Of a stretch of 64,000 nucleotides of DNA, positions 1 through 9,183 are shown piece by piece. Made by a program: the position numbers and the translations under genes. The notes below the pieces were generated by a model. It searched no databases. It was given only the letters and a program-made list of their open reading frames with translations, and was not told the origin of the DNA. Source of the stretch: Mesorhizobium sp. GTDB taxonomy: Bacteria > Pseudomonadota > Alphaproteobacteria > Rhizobiales > Rhizobiaceae. Numbering within the stretch: the first letter of the stretch is position 1; each line of letters begins with the position of its first letter. The DNA lies in the NCBI GenBank assembly GCA_004020645.1, contig SAQL01000004.1, positions 186,001 to 250,000 of the forward strand, given 5' to 3'.

Positions 1-535
1 ACAGGAAGATGGGCATGTGACGCCACCGCAAATAGTCGGAAGAGACGGCGTGGCCCCAATGCATCGTATTCCACCGAAGTCCATGTGAATAATGCTGGTA
101 AAAGAGATGTGGGCGACCTCCAAACCGACCGAATCCGTTTGGATCGTTCATCCAGCCGAACGGCGGACGAAAATGATAACTGTCAGGGATGTTCGGCGGC
201 GCATTTCCGGGATTGGTGTGGAGAACTGTAATGCCTGTCTCCAGCACGTCGGCCAATGCGAACCAGTAGGCAACCGATACCGATGTTTGACCCGTGTCGT
301 AGTCCAGTTCGACACTGCCGCCGCCGAAGACGTGAAAAATTCTGAATTCATACTCTTCGGCGTTCGTAACGCTCACCTCGCCGAACTTGCCACGGACAGT
401 GGAAAAAGACAGCGAGCCCGGAACGTCCGGCTTGGTCGCCTTGAGCCAGATATGGAACGTGGCGTTGACTGGCAGGTCGGCATGCAGGCTTCGAATGGTG
501 TCTCGTCCCGCAATCATCACCTGGCTGTCACTCAT
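1..535 (-). CDS. Glycoside hydrolase family 32 protein (fructan/sucrose hydrolase), N-terminal part only
   Basis: The frame reads from ATG at 535 leftward and leaves the window without a stop, so about 178 N-terminal residues are visible. It holds the GH32 sucrose-binding box FGWMNDPNG, whose Asp is the catalytic nucleophile in this family, then LFYQHY and HWGHAVSSDYLRW, all typical of the start of the five-bladed propeller. About 135 residues precede the box, so there is an extra N-terminal domain of unknown role. A GGAG Shine-Dalgarno lies 8 nt before the ATG. The family hydrolyses sucrose, levan or inulin. The exact substrate cannot be told. The start region is shared with a direct repeat inside the cupin gene at 1962. 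Confidence 0.85.
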   Translation of the reverse strand, partial: MSDSQVMIAGRDTIRSLHADLPVNATFHIWLKATKPDVPGSLSFSTVRGKFGEVSVTNAEEYEFRIFHVFGGGSVELDYDTGQTSVSVAYWFALADVLETGITVLHTNPGNAPPNIPDSYHFRPPFGWMNDPNGFGRFGGRPHLFYQHYSHGLRWNTMHWGHAVSSDYLRWRHMPIFL

Positions 536-553
536 AAAGATGGCTCCGTTCCG
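520..553. repeat. Direct repeat copy A (34 bp)
   Basis: This 34-bp stretch matches 1962-1994 except for one inserted T. It spans the ribosome binding site and first codons of the GH32 gene on the minus strand. The two copies flank the PAP2 gene and about 1.4 kb of sequence. Confidence 0.9.
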
Positions 554-856
554 TGCGGCTTTCCCGGACAGATCGAGTATCAGCCGGGTTCTCGACCTGG
601 TGTTGCAGAAGGTTAAGGCTGGATTTTGACTTTGGCAAAGTCATTCCCCGGAGCGACATTTTCTTGACGTCAATCGCTGCGCGGATCTCGCGGCCGAATA
701 AGGATGATAGCCCGGAGAACATGATTGCATTGTCCGACAGCGCAAGACTTCTCTTTTCCGCGAGTTTCGACCTCGCGGATTTGTCGTCCTTATGCAAAGG
801 GCGACGCCCAGTTAACCAGCGCTGTTGCCCCTGGCTGACATTGCCAGGCGTGGCAC
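536..856. other. Gap between GH32 and PAP2 genes
   Basis: No convincing gene was found in these 321 bases. Open frames here show no recognisable domain. A small hairpin (CCTGGC/GCCAGG, 830-848) lies just beyond the stop of the PAP2 gene but has no T-run, so it is at most a weak transcript end. Confidence 0.5.
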
Positions 857-1876
857 CTAACCTTCTATGGGTTGGTGTATCGCAAACTGTGTCTCGATCT
901 GCGCTGGCTGGCGTCCGGTCACCCACCAGATCACCGACACCACGATAATGGAGACGTAGCCGTCAACTGCGTAGTGCCATCCGGTATATACCGAACCGTA
1001 CATTATCAGGGCTGCGAAGGTCCAACCGAGAACACCGAGCCAGAGATTGAGAGAAGAAAGCAGATAGGCATTCAGTGTGGCAAAGGCGACGTGCATACTC
1101 GGCATGGCCGAGATGCCTCCGCCAAGGTCTGGCCGGCCGCTCTGGTAAGCCGTCAGAAGATATGCAGCGGGCTCCCGCACCATGTGGCTATAGTCGAGAC
1201 CGTCCATGGCGGCGTTGAGTCCGCTGAAGCGGTCCTCGCCAACAAACTGGTGGTAGTAGATCGGCCCGACCGATGCCAGCGCCAGGGCCAGGACAGTGCC
1301 GAGGATGGATAACGTCAGCGCGGCTGCCCAGAGGTAGCGGACGCGGCCAATCTTGTCCGACCAGAGAGACACGAAAAGCATGGTGCCGAACCACTGGAAA
1401 AACCAAATGACCTCATAGCTGTTGAAGACGACGATCGACCAAATGTTGCTGTCGAGCTTGTGCGTGAGTTCCCACGGCGCTGCCCCGTGCAACCATTCAT
1501 CCAGATCGGCTAACCAGTTGTCCGCATAGAATGGAACGACGGACGGGATGGCCATCTTGTAGGTAGAGAACGCGGTCAAGCTGGCGAAGAAGAACAGCAG
1601 CACCAGCAAACAGCCACGCCAGCGTGCTCGGACCAAATCTACGGCGTAGCGAGTTGGTTTTCCTCGACCATAAATAAGCGCAGCGGAACAGACACCAGCA
1701 ACAAACAAGATCGGAATACCGGCGGCGAACTTCTGAGAATAAACCAGCGTTAGGTGGAAGAAAGACTGTGGACTTATCGCAGACGCGCACATCACGTAGA
1801 TTGCTAGAAAGAACGCAAGGCGCAATGACCATTTTGTCGATGGACTGTAGTCCCCCGCCTCCGCAATTAAGAGCAT
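857..1876 (-). CDS. PAP2-superfamily (Aur1/Ipt1-like) membrane phosphatase/phosphotransferase
   Basis: A 339-residue polytopic inner-membrane protein. The C-terminal half carries the PAP2 phosphatase signature: MPSMH around residues 258-262 and GWHYAVDGY around 299-307, giving the two catalytic histidines (H262, H301) and the nearby Asp. The arrangement with long hydrophobic helices on both sides fits the inositolphosphotransferase/Aur1-type subgroup, which acts on lipid-linked phosphates or phosphoinositol. The substrate is unknown. Start ATG at 1876. It stands alone, divergent from the cupin gene 40 bp away. Confidence 0.75.
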   Translation of the reverse strand: MLLIAEAGDYSPSTKWSLRLAFFLAIYVMCASAISPQSFFHLTLVYSQKFAAGIPILFVAGVCSAALIYGRGKPTRYAVDLVRARWRGCLLVLLFFFASLTAFSTYKMAIPSVVPFYADNWLADLDEWLHGAAPWELTHKLDSNIWSIVVFNSYEVIWFFQWFGTMLFVSLWSDKIGRVRYLWAAALTLSILGTVLALALASVGPIYYHQFVGEDRFSGLNAAMDGLDYSHMVREPAAYLLTAYQSGRPDLGGGISAMPSMHVAFATLNAYLLSSLNLWLGVLGWTFAALIMYGSVYTGWHYAVDGYVSIIVVSVIWWVTGRQPAQIETQFAIHQPIEG

Positions 1877-1916
1877 ACTAATTTACCAAGGTTCAAATGC
1901 CGAGATCGGTAGCATT

Positions 1917-2228
1917 ATGAATATGATAGCAAAGCAAGCTTACCATGCGGTTACTTCAATGCCTGGCTGTCACTCAAAAGATGGCTCCGTTCCGCACTGG
2001 CACGACAACGAGCAGATCCTTGTCATGGTATCGGGCATGTGTAAGCTCACCATTGACGGCAATATCTTCGACACACATCCGGGCGACCTTCTTTTCTTTC
2101 CCGCCGGCCCGCGCCATGGCGCGATCGGCACGGGACCGGAAGGCTGCGTCCATTACGAAATCTTCGCGCCCGCCCGTCCGGACCAACTGCCGGGTTGGAT
2201 CGGATCATCGGTCCTGCGCTACGACTGA
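1917..2228 (+). CDS. Small cupin-domain protein
   Basis: A 103-residue single cupin. The metal-binding pattern is visible: H27, H29 and E32 in HWHDNEQ, and H67 in GPRHGA, with the second motif PGDLLFFPAG. Such proteins bind a metal and act as small isomerases, oxygenases or sensors. It ends 22 bp before the dihydrodipicolinate-synthase-like gene, so the two are probably co-transcribed and may act on one substrate. The N-terminus looks short compared with similar small cupins, and direct-repeat copy B lies within codons 16-26, so the 5' end may have been remodelled by recombination. Confidence 0.7.
   Translation: MNMIAKQAYHAVTSMPGCHSKDGSVPHWHDNEQILVMVSGMCKLTIDGNIFDTHPGDLLFFPAGPRHGAIGTGPEGCVHYEIFAPARPDQLPGWIGSSVLRYD
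1962..1994. repeat. Direct repeat copy B (33 bp)
   Basis: Second copy of the 520-553 sequence, lacking one T and lying inside the cupin coding region. Read on the minus strand it carries the GGAG ribosome site and the first codons of the GH32 gene with the start ATG changed to TTG. Confidence 0.9.
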
Positions 2229-2250
2229 AAGCTGAATTTAGGAGGATCTC

Positions 2251-3180
2251 ATGGCCATCGGTCCTGACACCAAAGGTGTCTACACCATTGCCCCGACGCC
2301 GTTCGAAGCGGATGGCAAGATCGACTGGGAATCACTTGATTCGATGGTCGATTTCTACGAGCGCTGCGGCGTCGATGGGATGACAATCCTCGGCATCATG
2401 GGTGAGGCCCCGAAGCTCGACGCCGGCGAATCGCTCGAGATCGTCAAACGTATCGTGGCGCGCACTCAGCTGCCGGTCATCGTCGGCGTCTCTGCCCCTG
2501 GCTTCGCCGCCATGCGCAGCCTTGCGCGCGCCTCGATGGAGGTTGGCGCGCAGGGCGTGATGATTGCGCCGCCGCCGGCGCTGCGCACCGACGACCAGAT
2601 CGTCACCTATTTCCGCAACGCATCCGAAGCGGTCGGCGAGGATGTTCCTTTCGCCCTGCAGGACTATCCGCTGACCCTCTCGGTCGTCATGACGCCGGCC
2701 GTCATCCGCCGCATCGTCACCGACAATCCGGCCTGCTTCATGCTCAAGCACGAGGACTGGCCGGGCCTGGAGAAGATCAGCGCGCTGCGCGGCTTCCAGA
2801 AGGACGGCTCGCTGCGGCCGCTGTCCATCCTCACCGGTAATGGCGGCCTCTTCCTCGACTTCGAGATGGAGCGCGGCGCCGACGGCGCGATGACCGGCTA
2901 CGCCTTCCCCGATATGCTGGTCGACGTGGTGAAACTGTCTGCCGCCGGCGAGCGCGACAAGGCGCACGATCTTTTCGACGCCCACCTGCCCTACCTGCGC
3001 TATGAGCAGCAACCCGGCGTGGGACTTGCTGTACGCAAATATGTGATGATGAAGCGGGGTGCCATCGCGTCCGACGCCCAGCGCAAGCCGGGCAGTGCGT
3101 TGTCGGCGGCGGCCAGACAAGAGGTCGACTACCTGCTTTCGCGGCTGGAAAGCCGCATCCGCAAACAAGCCTCGAGATAA
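2251..3180 (+). CDS. Dihydrodipicolinate synthase / N-acetylneuraminate lyase family protein
   Basis: A 309-residue class I aldolase-fold enzyme. The Schiff-base lysine is K166 in CFMLKHEDW and the catalytic tyrosine is Y139 in LQDYP. The pyruvate-carboxylate loop is GIMGE at 48-52, where true DapA has GTTGE. That difference, the neighbouring cupin and the distance from lysine genes suggest a catabolic aldolase/dehydratase rather than lysine biosynthesis. A strong AGGAGG ribosome site precedes the ATG. Confidence 0.8.
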   Translation: MAIGPDTKGVYTIAPTPFEADGKIDWESLDSMVDFYERCGVDGMTILGIMGEAPKLDAGESLEIVKRIVARTQLPVIVGVSAPGFAAMRSLARASMEVGAQGVMIAPPPALRTDDQIVTYFRNASEAVGEDVPFALQDYPLTLSVVMTPAVIRRIVTDNPACFMLKHEDWPGLEKISALRGFQKDGSLRPLSILTGNGGLFLDFEMERGADGAMTGYAFPDMLVDVVKLSAAGERDKAHDLFDAHLPYLRYEQQPGVGLAVRKYVMMKRGAIASDAQRKPGSALSAAARQEVDYLLSRLESRIRKQASR

Positions 3181-3458
3181 TGCAACTAGCGGGCTATTCG
3201 CCGCGCAATCACATCATAGATAGCCGCGTGAGCGCTTGCGTTAAAAGCGCACTTTCCCAATGGACCGCTTCGCGGCACGGTTCGGTCTTTGAAGCAGCTG
3301 GCATTTGATGACGGGTCAAATCACGCGGTTAATGCGCGGCATTCCGCGCACAATCAGCCGCAGGTTCGCGCAGTGTTTCAGTTTGCATAAACAGCCTTGG
3401 GAAGAACTGCAGGGGAACAGAAAATTGCACATAAAAATAATAGCTTATTGGATAAAGT
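3181..3458. other. Intergenic region before tRNA-Leu
   Basis: No gene or clear regulatory site was found in these 278 bases. Short GC-rich inverted repeats occur but none is followed by a T-run. Confidence 0.5.
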
Positions 3459-3543
3459 TGGTGCGGTCGAGAAGACTCGAACTTCCACGGGTTGCCCCAC
3501 AGCGACCTCAACGCTGCGCGTCTACCAATTCCGCCACGACCGC
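3459..3543 (-). tRNA. tRNA-Leu (anticodon GAG)
   Basis: The minus strand folds as a class II tRNA: acceptor GCGGTCG pairs with CGACCGC, the D-arm has TGGTAGACGC, the anticodon loop is TTGAGGT giving GAG, there is a long variable arm, and the T-arm has GTTCGAGTC. CCA is encoded (3459-3461). It decodes CUC and CUU. Confidence 0.95.
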
Positions 3544-3722
3544 ACGTGGTAGGAGCCGGAACGAACCGGCTCGCGGCGTGTAGCAAATCGTTTCCGGCGA
3601 AACAAGGGCGCGTCGCGCAATAATTGCCCGAGATTCGGCATAACCCTCCAAACGTTGGAACGCGCTCGGAACTGGACGTTTCAACCGATTGCCGCCATAT
3701 GAAGGGCGACACGAGATACACC

Positions 3723-4466
3723 ATGACAGAACGCAGCCAGATCGCCACGTCGTTCCTGCCCCTGCCCGGTTCGGCGCCGGTCGAATGGCGAATCGAACCC
3801 GGCCTCACCGCCTATCCGGATGCGCTTGCCGCGATGGAGGCGCGTGCCGACGCGATCCGAAGCGGCGCCGCCGGCGAGATGGTCTGGCTGGTCGAGCACC
3901 CGCCGCTCTACACCGCCGGCACCAGCGCCCGCATCGAGGATCTGATCGAGCCGGACCGTTTCCCGGTGTTCGCGGCCGGGCGCGGCGGCGAATACACCTA
4001 TCATGGGCCAGGCCAGCGGGTCGCTTATGTGATGCTCGACCTGAAGCGTCGGCGCGAGGATGTCCGCGCCTTCGTCGCCGCGCTTGAACAATGGATCATC
4101 GACACGCTCGCCGCCTTCAATGTGCGCGGCGAACGGCGCGAGGACCGCGTCGGCGTCTGGGTGGTGCGGCCGGATCGCCCGCCCCTGGCCGACGGATCGC
4201 TCGCCGAGGACAAGATCGCCGCCATCGGCATCAGGCTGAGGCGCTGGGTGAGCTTTCACGGTATCGCCATCAATGTCGAGCCGGATCTCGCCCACTTCAG
4301 CGGCATCGTGCCGTGCGGCGTACAGGATCACGGCATCACCAGTCTCGTCGATCTCGGTCTTCCCATAACGATGGCCGATCTCGACCTCGCGCTAAAATCC
4401 GCCTTCGAGGATGTCTTCGGACCCGCGGCACCTTTGCTTGTCGAGTTGGCCCGCAAGGCCGGCTGA
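3723..4466 (+). CDS. lipB: Octanoyl-[acyl-carrier-protein]:protein N-octanoyltransferase LipB
   Basis: 247 residues. LipB moves an octanoyl group from ACP to the lipoyl domains of 2-oxoacid dehydrogenases and the glycine cleavage system, in the cytoplasm. Family signature [13 protein letters not shown] is at 86-98, the catalytic lysine lies in EDKIAAIGI (K164), and the acyl-thioester cysteine is C198 in VPCGV. The start chosen is ATG 3723, because upstream in-frame starts would add 33 residues without similarity. It appears to be a single-gene unit. Confidence 0.93.
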   Translation: MTERSQIATSFLPLPGSAPVEWRIEPGLTAYPDALAAMEARADAIRSGAAGEMVWLVEHPPLYTAGTSARIEDLIEPDRFPVFAAGRGGEYTYHGPGQRVAYVMLDLKRRREDVRAFVAALEQWIIDTLAAFNVRGERREDRVGVWVVRPDRPPLADGSLAEDKIAAIGIRLRRWVSFHGIAINVEPDLAHFSGIVPCGVQDHGITSLVDLGLPITMADLDLALKSAFEDVFGPAAPLLVELARKAG

Positions 4467-4496
4467 CAAAGCGGCGCTGAACCACCGAGCTCCGAC

Positions 4497-4531
4497 GCAG
4501 CCCTCACCCCGTGAAGAACGGGGCGCGCTGC
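4497..4531 (-). terminator. Hairpin after the SOS-box small gene
   Basis: GCAGC and CCCCGT pair with ACGGGG and GCTGC around a short loop, starting 1 bp after the stop of the 28-residue gene. It lacks a clear U-run on the minus strand, so it may stabilise a 3' end rather than terminate alone. It could also serve lipB on the other strand. Confidence 0.5.
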
Positions 4532-4532
4532 C

Positions 4533-4619
4533 TCACATCGCTCCGATCCAGATCGCCATGGAAATGAGAAACGTGCTCATGCACACCAGCGACACGACAT
4601 CCTGAACAAGACCGGTCAT
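4533..4619 (-). CDS. 28-residue membrane peptide under tandem LexA boxes (SidA-like in design)
   Basis: ATG at 4619 and TGA at 4533-4535 give 28 residues: a short N-terminus with one Asp (MTGLVQDVV), then a continuous hydrophobic stretch ending in WIGAM, enough for a single membrane helix. An AGGAGAGAG ribosome site lies at 4622-4630, and three GTTC half-sites spaced by 7 bp lie 23-48 bp upstream. Caulobacter has a LexA-controlled 29-residue inner-membrane division inhibitor, SidA. Size, membrane nature and control match, but I cannot claim sequence homology. Inferred role: SOS-induced regulator of division or of another membrane complex. Confidence 0.7.
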   Translation of the reverse strand: MTGLVQDVVSLVCMSTFLISMAIWIGAM

Positions 4620-4641
4620 AACTCTCTCCTGTTTTCAGTAT

Positions 4642-4667
4642 GTTCGTATTTTGTTCTAATTTTGTTC
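4642..4667. promoter_or_regulatory. Tandem LexA (SOS) boxes, GTTC-N7-GTTC-N7-GTTC
   Basis: GTTC occurs at 4642-4645, 4653-4656 and 4664-4667 with exactly seven bases between each pair. GTTC-N7-GTTC is the LexA operator of alphaproteobacteria, so this is two overlapping boxes. They sit in the promoter of the 28-residue membrane gene. Confidence 0.85.
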
Positions 4668-4962
4668 GAATGTCAACGACCGCAATCAGAGCGTGTCGCG
4701 AATTCGGGCGCTCAGTTCGGCAGGGTTAAGGAAAGGTTGAGAACGGATTTCGCTTTTCCGCGCTGGTTGCATGTGGCGAAAAATGCAGCCAGACGGCACG
4801 CTGGCGATCAGCCCGTTAGCTGTATCGAGATTCAGGTCAGGCCGAGCCGGAGTCGAAGACGAGTGCGAAGCGACCAGACTGGGCGGGTTCCGAGAACCGG
4901 AACGGAGCGTACTGTTGGGTACGGTACCGGAAGCGCAGTAGGCCGGCTGAATATCGATGTAC
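4668..4962. other. Gap between SOS boxes and lolD
   Basis: I see no supported gene in these 295 bases. Open frames on both strands lack recognisable domains and good ribosome sites. The sequence follows the lolD stop and may hold the 3' end of the nuo-lol transcript, but no T-tailed hairpin was found. Confidence 0.45.
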
Positions 4963-5646
4963 CTAAAGCGGAACAACCTTGCCGTCGGCGAGCGTGACTC
5001 GACGGTCCATGCGCGAGGCAAGCTCGTGATTGTGGGTGGCGATCAGCGCCGCCAGCCCCGATTGCCGGACCAGCGCTCCCAATGCCTCGAACACATAGGA
5101 GGCGGTGACCGGGTCGAGGTTGCCGGTCGGCTCGTCGGCAAGCAGCACCAGCGGCGCATTGGCGACGGCGCGCGCGATGGCGACGCGCTGCTGCTCGCCG
5201 CCGGACAGTTCGGACGGCCGGTGTTGCGCCCGCTTGCCGATCTGCATGTAGTCGAGCAGTTGCGCCGAACGCTCGGCAGCCTCCTTGCGCGTCAGCCCTT
5301 TTATCAGCTGCGGCATCATGATGTTTTCCAGCGCCGTGAACTCCGGCAGCAGGTGATGGAACTGATAGACGAAGCCGACATCGTTGCGGCGGATCGCCGT
5401 GCGCTCGTCGTCGGAAAGCCGCCCGCAGGCGCGGCCTGCCAGAATCACGTCGCCGGCGTCGGGCCGCTCCAGCAATCCGGCGGTGTGCAACAGCGTCGAT
5501 TTGCCGGTACCTGAAGGCGCCACCAGCGCCACGATTTCGCCGCGCTTCAGCGAAAAATCGGCGCCGTTGAGGATGGTCAGCTTGCGCGGGCCCTGGATAT
5601 AGTGCCGCTCGACGCTCTTCAGCTCGATAATGGCCTCGGCCATCAT
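4963..5646 (-). CDS. lolD: Lipoprotein-releasing system ATP-binding protein LolD
   Basis: About 227 residues. LolD is the ATPase of the LolCDE complex that extracts outer-membrane lipoproteins from the inner membrane and hands them to LolA. Walker A is APSGTGKST (residues 43-51, with Ala where most relatives have Gly), the ABC signature is [14 protein letters not shown] and Walker B is [11 protein letters not shown]. The start ATG overlaps the lolC stop (ATGA), so the two are translationally coupled. A second ATG follows immediately (5643). Confidence 0.93.
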   Translation of the reverse strand: MMAEAIIELKSVERHYIQGPRKLTILNGADFSLKRGEIVALVAPSGTGKSTLLHTAGLLERPDAGDVILAGRACGRLSDDERTAIRRNDVGFVYQFHHLLPEFTALENIMMPQLIKGLTRKEAAERSAQLLDYMQIGKRAQHRPSELSGGEQQRVAIARAVANAPLVLLADEPTGNLDPVTASYVFEALGALVRQSGLAALIATHNHELASRMDRRVTLADGKVVPL

Positions 5647-6926
5647 TCGTACCTCAGCGCTTCGACCGGATCGAGCCTGGCCGCGCGCCATGCCGGAAAC
5701 AGCGTTGCCAGGAACGACAGCACCAGCGCCATCAGGATCACCGAGATTGTCTCGCCGGCGTCCATGCGGGCAGGCAGCTGGCTCAGGAAATAGAGCTCGG
5801 GATTGAACAGCCTCTCGCCGGCCAGCCAGGAGAAGAACTGGCGGATTCGCTCGACGTTCAGGCAGATGACAACGCCCAGCAGCACCCCTGCGATGGTGCC
5901 CACCACGCCGATCGCCGCGCCCGTCATCAGGAAGATGCGCAGGATCGCGCCGCGCGTGGCGCCCATGGTGCGCAGGATGGCGATGTCGTGGCCCTTGTCC
6001 TTCACCAGCATGATCAGGCCCGAGATGATGTTGAGCGCCGCCACCAGCACGATCAGCGTCAGGATCATGAACATGACGTTGCGCTCCACTTGCAGCGCAT
6101 CGAAGAAAGTCCTGTTGCGTTCTCGCCAGTCGACCATGGTGATCGGCCGCTGCGACGCCTCCTCGACCTTCGCTTTCAGCGCATCGACATTGTCGGGATT
6201 GTCGACATAAATCTCGATCGCCTGAGCCCGGCCATCCATGTTGAAATAGAGCTGCGCTTCCGAAAACGGCATGTAGACGATGGAGCTGTCATATTCTGAC
6301 ATGCCGACCTCGAAGATCGCCGTGACCGGATAGCCTTTCATGCGCGGTGTCGTGCCGAGCGGCGTCACATCGCCGTCGGGCGCGATAAGCGTGATGGTGT
6401 CGCCGAGCACAAGACCGAGATTGTCGGCCATGCGGCTGCCGATGGCGACGCCCTCGCCTGTGTCGAAGCCGGCGATCGAGCCCTGCTTGATATTGCTGGC
6501 GACGATTGAAATCTTGCCCAGATCTTCGCCGCGTATGCCGCGCACCAGCGCCCCTGATCCGCCGCCGATATTGCCTTGCGCCAGGACCTGCCCGTCAATC
6601 AGCGGAATGGCGTATTGGACGCCGGGCACGCCGTTGATGCGGCCGGCAACCTGCGCATAGTCCTCCAGCGGCATGTCGAGCGGCTGCACGATCAGATGGC
6701 CGTTGACGCCGAGGATGCGCGTCAGGAGCTCGGCGCGAAACCCGTTCATGACTGCCATCACGACGATCAGCGTGGCGACGCCCAGCATGATGCCGAGGAA
6801 GGAGATCGACGCGATGACGGAGATCACCGTCTCCTTGCGGCGCGAGCGCAGATAGCGCCACGCGACCATGCGTTCGAACAAGGAAAACGGTCCGGCGGCC
6901 GGGGGTTTCGCTGCGGCTTCGCTCAT
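5643..6926 (-). CDS. lolC: Lipoprotein-releasing system transmembrane protein LolC/LolE
   Basis: 427 residues with the LolC/E pattern: an N-terminal helix after [14 protein letters not shown], a large periplasmic domain, then three C-terminal helices ([36 protein letters not shown] and [16 protein letters not shown]) ending in EALRYE. Alphaproteobacteria commonly have one such permease that forms a homodimer with two LolD subunits. Its start overlaps the proS stop by ATGA. Confidence 0.92.
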   Translation of the reverse strand: MSEAAAKPPAAGPFSLFERMVAWRYLRSRRKETVISVIASISFLGIMLGVATLIVVMAVMNGFRAELLTRILGVNGHLIVQPLDMPLEDYAQVAGRINGVPGVQYAIPLIDGQVLAQGNIGGGSGALVRGIRGEDLGKISIVASNIKQGSIAGFDTGEGVAIGSRMADNLGLVLGDTITLIAPDGDVTPLGTTPRMKGYPVTAIFEVGMSEYDSSIVYMPFSEAQLYFNMDGRAQAIEIYVDNPDNVDALKAKVEEASQRPITMVDWRERNRTFFDALQVERNVMFMILTLIVLVAALNIISGLIMLVKDKGHDIAILRTMGATRGAILRIFLMTGAAIGVVGTIAGVLLGVVICLNVERIRQFFSWLAGERLFNPELYFLSQLPARMDAGETISVILMALVLSFLATLFPAWRAARLDPVEALRYE

Positions 6927-8251
6927 CCGGCAAAACCGAAGCGTTTCTTCATGTCCACGATCGGCAGCGTCTCACGCTCGCCGGTCCTGCGATTCTTGAT
7001 CTCGACCTCGCCGGCCGCCACGCCGCGTGGCCCGACGATCACCTGCCACGGGAGGCCGATCAGGTCGGCGGTGGCGAACTTGCCGCCCGGCCGCTGGTCG
7101 GTATCGTCGTAGAGCACGTCCTTGCCGACGGCGACAAACGCCGCATGGAGTTCGTCGCAGACGCGGTCGCACTCGGCGTCGCCGGCCTTCATGTTGATCA
7201 GGCCGATGTCGAAAGGCGCCACCGCCTCCGGCCAGATGATGCCGTTGTCGTCATGGCTGGCCTCGATGATCGCCGCGACCAGCCGCGTCGGACCGATGCC
7301 GTAGGACCCCCCGGAGGCAAAATGATCCTTGCCGTCGGGCCCGGTCACCTTGGCACCCATCGGCTTCGAATATTTGTCGCCGAAATGGAAGATGTGGCCG
7401 ACCTCGATGCCGCGCGCCGAGACCCGGTCGCTTGTCGCAACCTTCTCCCACGCCGCCTCGTCGTGCATCTCGTCGGTCGCGGCATAGGGCGTCGTCCATG
7501 TCTTGACGATATCGCCGATCGCGGCATCGTTGGAGAAGTCGGTGTCCGCCCCCGGCACATCAAGCGCGAGATAGTCGCGATGGCAATAGACCTGGCTCTC
7601 ACCGGTGTCGGCCAGAATGATGAATTCGTGGCTGAGGTCGCCGCCGATCGGCCCGGTGTCGGCACGCATCGGGATTGCCTGCAGCCCCATGCGCGTGAAC
7701 GTCCTGAGATAGGACACGAACATCCTGTTATAGGCCGCCTTGGCGCCTGCAAAATCGAGATCGAAGGAATAGGCGTCCTTCATCAGGAACTCGCGCGAAC
7801 GCATGACGCCGAAGCGCGGCCGCACCTCGTCGCGGAATTTCCACTGGATGTGATAGAGATTAAGCGGCAGATCCTTATAGGACTTCACATAGGCGCGGAA
7901 AATCTCGGTGACCATCTCCTCGTTGGTCGGTCCATAGAGCATGTCCCGGTCCTGCCGGTCCTTGATGCGCAGCATCTCCTTGCCGTAGTCGTCATAGCGG
8001 CCGCTTTCGCGCCACAGCTCGGCGGACTGGATGGTCGGCATCAGGATCTCGAGCGCGCCGGCGCGGTCCTGCTCCTCGCGAACGATGCGGCAGACCTTGT
8101 CCAGCACCCTTTTGCCGAGCGGCAACCAGGAAAAACTGCCTTGCCCCTGCTGGCGGATCATGCCGGCGCGCAGCATCAGCCGGTGCGAGACGATTTCAGC
8201 CTCGCGCGGATTTTCTTTGAGGATAGGCAGGAAATAGCGCGACAAACGCAT
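6923..8251 (-). CDS. proS: Prolyl-tRNA synthetase (short ProS form)
   Basis: 442 residues; charges tRNA-Pro with proline. It is a class II synthetase with motif 2 around [21 protein letters not shown], motif 3 around [17 protein letters not shown], and the anticodon-binding domain at the C-terminus. It lacks the INS editing insertion found in the long bacterial form, as is usual in alphaproteobacteria. The start is ATG 8251 (MRLSRYFLP); upstream in-frame codons would add 79 unrelated residues. It begins the proS-lolC-lolD overlap chain. Confidence 0.95.
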   Translation of the reverse strand: MRLSRYFLPILKENPREAEIVSHRLMLRAGMIRQQGQGSFSWLPLGKRVLDKVCRIVREEQDRAGALEILMPTIQSAELWRESGRYDDYGKEMLRIKDRQDRDMLYGPTNEEMVTEIFRAYVKSYKDLPLNLYHIQWKFRDEVRPRFGVMRSREFLMKDAYSFDLDFAGAKAAYNRMFVSYLRTFTRMGLQAIPMRADTGPIGGDLSHEFIILADTGESQVYCHRDYLALDVPGADTDFSNDAAIGDIVKTWTTPYAATDEMHDEAAWEKVATSDRVSARGIEVGHIFHFGDKYSKPMGAKVTGPDGKDHFASGGSYGIGPTRLVAAIIEASHDDNGIIWPEAVAPFDIGLINMKAGDAECDRVCDELHAAFVAVGKDVLYDDTDQRPGGKFATADLIGLPWQVIVGPRGVAAGEVEIKNRRTGERETLPIVDMKKRFGFAG

Positions 8252-8489
8252 GGACTGGTCCGTGAGAGAGAGGATTGCCGCACCGGAATCGGCGCAGCGC
8301 AGGCTTGCTTGCCCCGGCTTCATAGCCATTTCATGACGGAATGGAAACCCGCCCCTCGGGACGCCGCAAAGGGTCCGCAGTGCCTCATGCGCCTTGCTGG
8401 TCGTTTCGCAAGCAACGCCTGCCATACTATTGTGCACTGCAGCACGAGATTGCTTATTTCCGGGCAAAATTCTGCGTGACATTTTCATC

Positions 8490-8660
8490 CGCCTTGGTCT
8501 AATGTGCCCCGATAACCGAGAGGGCGGAAAGAAATCTGCCCTCCTACGCGGTCAAAGTCTTGGGAGGATGCGATCTAGGCGCGGTTACTCGCTGCCGCCG
8601 GACACCGGAAACAGATCGGACGCGTTTAAATTGCAAGGCCTCGTGCCTTGCATTTTTTTT
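8490..8660 (+). ncRNA. Candidate small RNA ending in a strong terminator
   Basis: A plus-strand rho-independent terminator at 8633-8660 has no protein gene before it. The 140 bases upstream contain inverted repeats able to form stems: CCTCC at 8540 with GGGAGG at 8561, and GGCGCGG at 8578 with CCGCC downstream. The unit lies in a 647-bp gap between proS (minus) and DUF1467 (minus). This suggests an independent structured transcript. The 5' end and family are unknown, and no good promoter match was seen. Confidence 0.4.
8633..8660 (+). terminator. Rho-independent terminator
   Basis: A perfect 7-bp stem GCAAGGC/GCCTTGC with a 5-nt loop is followed by nine T. No plus-strand coding gene is upstream. 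On the minus strand the tail is only AATTT, so plus-strand termination is favoured. Confidence 0.8.
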
Positions 8661-8898
8661 GTGCAATCATTTTGTTAGCACGACGTATTGCCAAATCGCT
8701 TTACCCAGACATGTCGCTCGAAGGTGCGCGGCCGCTTTTGAGATAACGCCATGCATAAAACAGGAAATTGACGCGCGTAAATCCAAATCCCTTGCGGTGC
8801 GCGGCGCTCTCGCGGCAGCTGACAATCCGGAAGCCGGGCTTTGTTTTGCCCCATCGGCGCTCGCGTTTAGAGCGACGAATAGTGCGTTGCCGGCTATG

Positions 8899-9183
8899 CT
8901 AACGCTTAGGGCTCTGGCTGAAATCCGGCATGATGTGCGGGATGTCGTCGATGCCGAGGCCGAGCCCCCTCGTAATGCCATAGAAGACGCCAAGAACAAC
9001 CATCGTGACGATCGTCGTCCGCAGCACGGCGCGCAGCATATGCGGTCCGCGCGGCGCGCTGGGTACCGTGCCCAGCGTCACGTCCTCATCCTCGTCCTGC
9101 GTCCTCAGACTAAACGGCAGGATGGCGAACAGCACTACCCACCATGTGATGAAGAACAGGGCGAGAAACGAAACCCAGCTCAT
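8899..9183 (-). CDS. DUF1467 family membrane protein
   Basis: 94 residues with two membrane helices: one at the N-terminus (WVSFLALFFITWWVVLFA) and one near the middle (LRTTIVTMVVLGVFYGI). The acidic loop LRTQDEDEDVTLGTVPSAP between them is typical of DUF1467. It is found next to mce in many Rhizobiales; function unknown. Its ATG overlaps the mce stop by 4 bp. Confidence 0.85.
   Translation of the reverse strand: MSWVSFLALFFITWWVVLFAILPFSLRTQDEDEDVTLGTVPSAPRGPHMLRAVLRTTIVTMVVLGVFYGITRGLGLGIDDIPHIMPDFSQSPKR

Noticed and set aside
830..848. CCTGGC/GCCAGG hairpin after the PAP2 gene
   Set aside because: No T-run and short stem; not listed as a terminator.
4686..5021. 111-codon frame on both strands upstream of lolD
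   Set aside because: No domain, overlaps lolD in part, and no good ribosome site. Left as non-coding.
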